NCBI GenBank assembly: GCA_044870245.1
Contig: JBIOYR010000121.1
Location: forward strand, 56,416 to 120,415
From: DATAFF01 sp044870245
GTDB taxonomy: Bacteria > Pseudomonadota > Alphaproteobacteria > Rhizobiales > Aestuariivirgaceae
Reading direction: 5' to 3'
DNA: 64,000 nucleotides
Below, in pieces: positions 60,956 to 64,000 of the stretch. Position 1 is the stretch's first letter, and the number at the start of each line of letters is the position of its first letter. The translations under genes were made by a program, and so were the position numbers. The notes beneath the pieces were generated by a model, which saw nothing but the letters and a program-made list of their open reading frames with translations, was not told the origin of the DNA and ran no database searches.

Positions 60956-61675
60956 CTATCCTCCTGCCTGATGGGCCTTCGCCAGCTCTGCAAGGCTGGT
61001 GAAGCGAAAGTCGAACTTGGGCTCGATTGACGGTTTGACGGTCGCCCCAAAGCCGCCGCCGCGATCGTGGCGCCTGTCGATCCAGCAGCTGGCAAGGCCG
61101 ATCTCCTTGGCCGGCGCGTGATCGTGAAACAGGCTCTGGGCCGTGTGCAGCACGTCCTTCTTCTCCAGGCCGAGCGTCTTCAGCTTCTCCAGCATGTACT
61201 CGAAATTCCGCGGCGATGGCTTGTAGCTGCCAATGTCCTCCGCCGTGTAGATCCCATCGAAGGCCACCTTGAGCCTGGCATTGCTCTTGGCAAAGCTCGC
61301 ATTATCAACGTTGGAGAGCACGACCAGCCGGTAGTGCTGCTTGAGATAGGCGAGAGCGTCGGCAGAATCGGGAAAGGCCGGCCAGGAGCCGATCGATTGA
61401 CCATAGGCCATGGCTTCGTCCCATGACGCTGCAACAGCCCATTCCTCGGCGAGCCTCTTGTAGACCGTGGCCAGAAGGTCGCTGTAGCGGCGGGTCGGTG
61501 TCCACCCCTCCTGCGCGTGCTCATGACGGGCATGCGCCTCGAGCACTTGATCCTTGCCGAGAGACCGTTTCGCGCGGCCGACGAGGGGCGAGAGCGCCTC
61601 GAGCAAGCCGGTCTCCCAATCGATCAACGTCCCATAGCAGTCGAATGTCAGAACCTTGAAGTCGGACAGCTTCAT
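60956..61675 (-). CDS. Haloacid dehalogenase type II (HAD superfamily)
   Basis: A 239-aa HAD hydrolase of the L-2-haloacid dehalogenase type. Nucleophile Asp is in KVLTFDCYGTLIDWETGLLE, the Ser/Asn region in YRLVVLSNVDNASFAKSNAR, Lys in AEDIGSYKPSPRNFEYMLEK and the acidic motif after VLHTAQSLFHDHAPAKEIGL. Chemically it could hydrolyse a haloacid, or act as a phosphatase-like enzyme. ATG 61675 is used; the extension to 62443 lies in antisense of the SDR gene. It ends 5 nt upstream of lysE. Confidence 0.86.
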   Translation of the reverse strand: MKLSDFKVLTFDCYGTLIDWETGLLEALSPLVGRAKRSLGKDQVLEAHARHEHAQEGWTPTRRYSDLLATVYKRLAEEWAVAASWDEAMAYGQSIGSWPAFPDSADALAYLKQHYRLVVLSNVDNASFAKSNARLKVAFDGIYTAEDIGSYKPSPRNFEYMLEKLKTLGLEKKDVLHTAQSLFHDHAPAKEIGLASCWIDRRHDRGGGFGATVKPSIEPKFDFRFTSLAELAKAHQAGG

Positions 61676-61756
61676 TGGCTTCCCTCGGTTGCTCGGGCGG
61701 TTCACTATCACGCCACGGCCCTGGTGACGACCGATCTTGCTGACGCATGACGGGTC

Positions 61757-62569
61757 ATGAATAATACGATTGTCAAAGGATCTGGCCAGGCAATGCTTAG
61801 TGATCTTAGCGGAAAGCGCGCCATCGTCACAGGCGGCGCGTCGGGGATCGGTCGGGCAATCGTCCGGTTGCTGGCGCTCGAGGGAGTCCGGACGGCAATC
61901 GCCGATGCCGATCTCGACCGTGCCAAGGCGGTGGCCGGGGAGGTCGGCCGCCTGGTCCAAGCCTTTCAGGTCGACGTGCGCAACCGAGACAGCGTCGAGA
62001 CCTGCTTCCGGCATGTCGAGCAGGAATTCGGCGGTTACGACATCCTCTGCGCCAATGCCGGCGTGTCGACGATGGCCCCGGTCGAGCGCCTGACAGACGA
62101 GGAATGGGACTTCAATCTGGACGTCAATGCCCGCGGCGTGTTCCTGACCAACCAGATCGCCCTTCGCCACTTTCTCCACATCGGGCGCCAGGGGGTGATC
62201 GTCAACACCGCATCGCTCGCCGGCAAGGTCGGCGCGCCCTATCTCGCCCATTATTCCGCGAGCAAATTCGCGGTGGTCGGGTTCACCCAAGCGCTGGCAC
62301 GCGAGGTGGCAGACAAGGGCATTCGGGTCAATTGCGTTTGCCCGGGGTTTGTCAGGACCTCGATGCAGGAACGCGAAATCGTCTGGGAAGCCGAGTTGCG
62401 CGGCATGACGCCGGACGCCGTGATGGCGGAATATGTTGCCCAAACCCCGCTCGGTCGCCTGGAGGAGCCGGAAGATGTCGCCAAGACCGTGCTGTTTCTT
62501 GCCTCCGACCTTTCAGCCTTCATCACCGGGGAGGCGATCAATGTCACCGGTGGCGTCCGCATGGACTGA
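61757..62569 (+). CDS. SDR family oxidoreductase
   Basis: A 270-aa short-chain dehydrogenase with TGGASGIGRAIVRLLALEGV, IADADLDRAK (acidic residue suggests NAD preference), DILCANAGVSTMAP, Ser in VNTASLAGKVGAP and Tyr-x-x-x-Lys in HYSASKFAVVG. ATG 61757 or ATG 61793 may be the start; the latter gives the common MLSDLSGKRAIVTGG opening. It directly precedes the permease gene, so it probably oxidises the sugar or polyol imported by that system. Confidence 0.87.
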   Translation: MNNTIVKGSGQAMLSDLSGKRAIVTGGASGIGRAIVRLLALEGVRTAIADADLDRAKAVAGEVGRLVQAFQVDVRNRDSVETCFRHVEQEFGGYDILCANAGVSTMAPVERLTDEEWDFNLDVNARGVFLTNQIALRHFLHIGRQGVIVNTASLAGKVGAPYLAHYSASKFAVVGFTQALAREVADKGIRVNCVCPGFVRTSMQEREIVWEAELRGMTPDAVMAEYVAQTPLGRLEEPEDVAKTVLFLASDLSAFITGEAINVTGGVRMD

Positions 62570-63385
62570 ATGATGCGCCGATTTCTTGCCGATACCCTGC
62601 CGCATGTGATCCTGGCGTTGTTCTCGGCGCTGATTCTTCTGCCACTGCTGTGGATCTTGCGGGTCAGCTTCACCGACAAGCTCACGGCCTACAAGATTCC
62701 GCCGGAGATCGGCACGCTTGGGCTCATGAATTATGTCGACATCTTCGCCGGCAAGCCATTCCTCCTATGGTTCGCCAACAGCCTCATCGTTGCACTCCTC
62801 GCAACCGCCGTCGCGCTGCCGGTCGCCACTGCCATGGCCTATGCGTTTGCCAGATTCAACACCGGCGGCGCGTTCCTGCGGCTCGGCGTTCTCGCCAGCC
62901 AGATGCTGCCGCCGATCATCCTTCTCCTGCCGTTGTTCGGCATGTTTCTGCTGGCGGGCTTGATGCAGAGCCGGACCGCCATCGTGATCGCGCATCTGAC
63001 ATTTGCCCTGCCTTTCCTTGCCTTCATGCTGGTGGCATTTTTCGAAGGCGACGTACAACGTCTGGAAGAGGCCGCCCGGGTCGATGGGGCAAGCCGCTGG
63101 CAGGCATTCCGCCTGATCGCCGTGCCCGCCGCTGCTCCCGGCATTCTCGCCGCCGGGCTTCTCGGCTTCATTCTGAGCTGGAACGAGTTCCTGTTCGCGC
63201 TGGTGCTTTCGGGGCCCGACAGCCAGACATTGCCGGTCGGTCTGGCAGCGCTCGAGACGCATGCCGGGGTGGAGATCGCGCCGCTGGCGGCGGCCACCAT
63301 CCTGTCGCTCCTTCCGGTGTTTGCGCTACTGCCTTACCTGCGCCGACACCTCATCAAGGGACTGTCACTTGGCGCCCTCAAGTGA
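62570..63385 (+). CDS. Sugar ABC transporter permease (MalG-like)
   Basis: A 271-aa permease of the carbohydrate uptake-1 type. Six membrane segments; the EAA loop is RLEEAARVDGASRWQAFRLI, followed by PAAAPGILAAGLLGFILSWN. It begins immediately after the SDR stop (1-nt spacing), so the genes are cotranscribed. The partner permease and ATPase are not in view and probably lie beyond the right edge or are encoded elsewhere. Confidence 0.9.
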   Translation: MMRRFLADTLPHVILALFSALILLPLLWILRVSFTDKLTAYKIPPEIGTLGLMNYVDIFAGKPFLLWFANSLIVALLATAVALPVATAMAYAFARFNTGGAFLRLGVLASQMLPPIILLLPLFGMFLLAGLMQSRTAIVIAHLTFALPFLAFMLVAFFEGDVQRLEEAARVDGASRWQAFRLIAVPAAAPGILAAGLLGFILSWNEFLFALVLSGPDSQTLPVGLAALETHAGVEIAPLAAATILSLLPVFALLPYLRRHLIKGLSLGALK

Positions 63386-63425
63386 CAGCCGTTCAACAAT
63401 CATGGGCCGATTTGGGAGGTTCTCA

Positions 63426-64000
63426 ATGATCAGGCATTTGATGATCGGCACTGTTCTCGCCGGCGCAATGGCGAGCTCCGCTGGCGCCGAGACGGTGAGC
63501 ATCCTCATGGAAGGCGTGCCGGACACGGAATATGTCAAGACGCTGCTGCCGGAGTTCAAGGCCAAGACCGGCATCGACGTCAATCTCGAAGTCGTCAACT
63601 ATGCCGAGATGCATACCAAGCTGGTGCCGCAGCTCGTGGCGCCGAAGGGAAGCTACTCGGCAATCGTCGTCGATTTCTATTGGGTCGGCGAATTCACCAA
63701 GGCCGGTTGGCTGTCGCCGCTCGACGAGCGGATCGCCGCCGACAAGATCGATACATCCGTGTACATCCCGAAGCTGATGGACCTGGTCGGCAAGGTGGAT
63801 GGCGTCACCTACATGCTGCCTTTCTACAACTACGCCATGGGCCTGCTCTATCGGAAGGACCTTCTCGCGGACGACAAGAACAAGGCCGATTTCAAGGCTG
63901 CCAACGGTTTCGACCTGGCGCCGCCAAAGACCTGGGACGAATATCTGAAACAGGTGGCGTTCTTCACCAAGGACGGCATGCATGGCGTGGTCAATCAGGG
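63426..64000 (+). CDS. Sugar ABC transporter substrate-binding protein (partial, runs off the window)
   Basis: An open reading frame of 191 codons to the window edge. It begins MIRHLMIGTVLAGAMASSAG (signal peptide, cleavage near AGAE), then TVSILMEGVPDTEYVKTLLP, VAPKGSYSAIVVDFYWVGEF and YMLPFYNYAMGLLYRKDLLA, the pattern of maltose/multiple-sugar type-1 binding proteins. GGGAGG (63413-63418) lies 7 nt before ATG 63426. No stop is reached by base 64000. Confidence 0.9.
   Translation, partial: MIRHLMIGTVLAGAMASSAGAETVSILMEGVPDTEYVKTLLPEFKAKTGIDVNLEVVNYAEMHTKLVPQLVAPKGSYSAIVVDFYWVGEFTKAGWLSPLDERIAADKIDTSVYIPKLMDLVGKVDGVTYMLPFYNYAMGLLYRKDLLADDKNKADFKAANGFDLAPPKTWDEYLKQVAFFTKDGMHGVVNQ

Overview
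The window (64 kb, high GC, dense and almost fully coding) reads as the chromosome of a soil-type alphaproteobacterium, probably of the Hyphomicrobiales (Rhizobiales) group. The reasons are the many ABC importers for sugars, amines and organic nitrogen, a class III cyclase fused to TPR-like repeats, PaoABC-type molybdenum hydroxylase subunits, a TfoX N-domain protein and long operons joined by ATGA or TGATG overlaps. The genus is inferred, not shown. I saw no rRNA, tRNA, insertion sequence, integrase or CRISPR array.

Layout. 1-5.5 kb: a carbohydrate ABC operon with two different periplasmic binding proteins, a DUF1349 protein and a D-lyxose isomerase. 5.6-7.5 kb: a TfoX-like protein, a frameshifted outer-membrane-protein remnant and a secreted Gly-rich protein. 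7.5-24.3 kb: a two-armed catabolic cluster. The + arm holds a cysteine-less thiolase-like protein with a DUF35 partner, an M20 deacylase and a flavin amine oxidase. The - arm holds an RraA-like protein, an aminotransferase, three MaoC hydratases, a polyamine-type ABC importer, an amidohydrolase, a CoA ligase and an SDR. Both arms carry the same 13-bp palindrome near their starts, and an XRE-cupin regulator lies at the far end. 24.3-26.5 kb: a CMD-family protein, MurQ and a Cache-domain protein.

26.5-41.4 kb is the most interesting part. It holds a bacterial microcompartment locus with a four-protein shell (two BMC-T, one BMC-H, one BMC-P) and a short BMC-associated protein. Its enzymes match the four described for the aminoacetone / 1-amino-2-propanol (RMM-type) compartment of mycobacteria: an SDR amino-alcohol dehydrogenase, an APH-fold aminopropanol kinase, a class III aminotransferase-fold phospholyase and a CoA-acylating aldehyde dehydrogenase with a C-terminal encapsulation helix. 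An AraC regulator and a PotABCD-like importer lie within the locus. Next to it is a B12-dependent diol dehydratase whose large and medium subunits are fused. All catalytic residues are kept, but two substrate-pocket residues differ from the Klebsiella enzyme. A CTTGACA-type half-site occurs as 21-bp-spaced direct repeats at three places: twice, in opposite orientation, in the divergent shell/kinase promoter and once before the importer operon. This ties the operons into one likely AraC regulon.

41.5-45 kb: a polysaccharide-deacetylase-type protein, a BI-1 family membrane protein, a divergent MarR/GST pair with two palindromic operators and a DUF985 cupin. 45-55 kb: PaoABC-like molybdenum hydroxylase, a cyclase-TPR protein, an amidase and a nitrate/sulfonate-type ABC importer, all on the - strand, suggesting import, hydroxylation and amide hydrolysis of a nitrogen compound. 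55-64 kb: SDRs, a DUF1993 protein, an EamA exporter coupled to a hot-dog thioesterase, enoyl-CoA hydratase and acyl-CoA ligase in divergent arrangement, a LysE exporter, a type II haloacid dehalogenase, and the start of another sugar ABC operon cut by the right edge.
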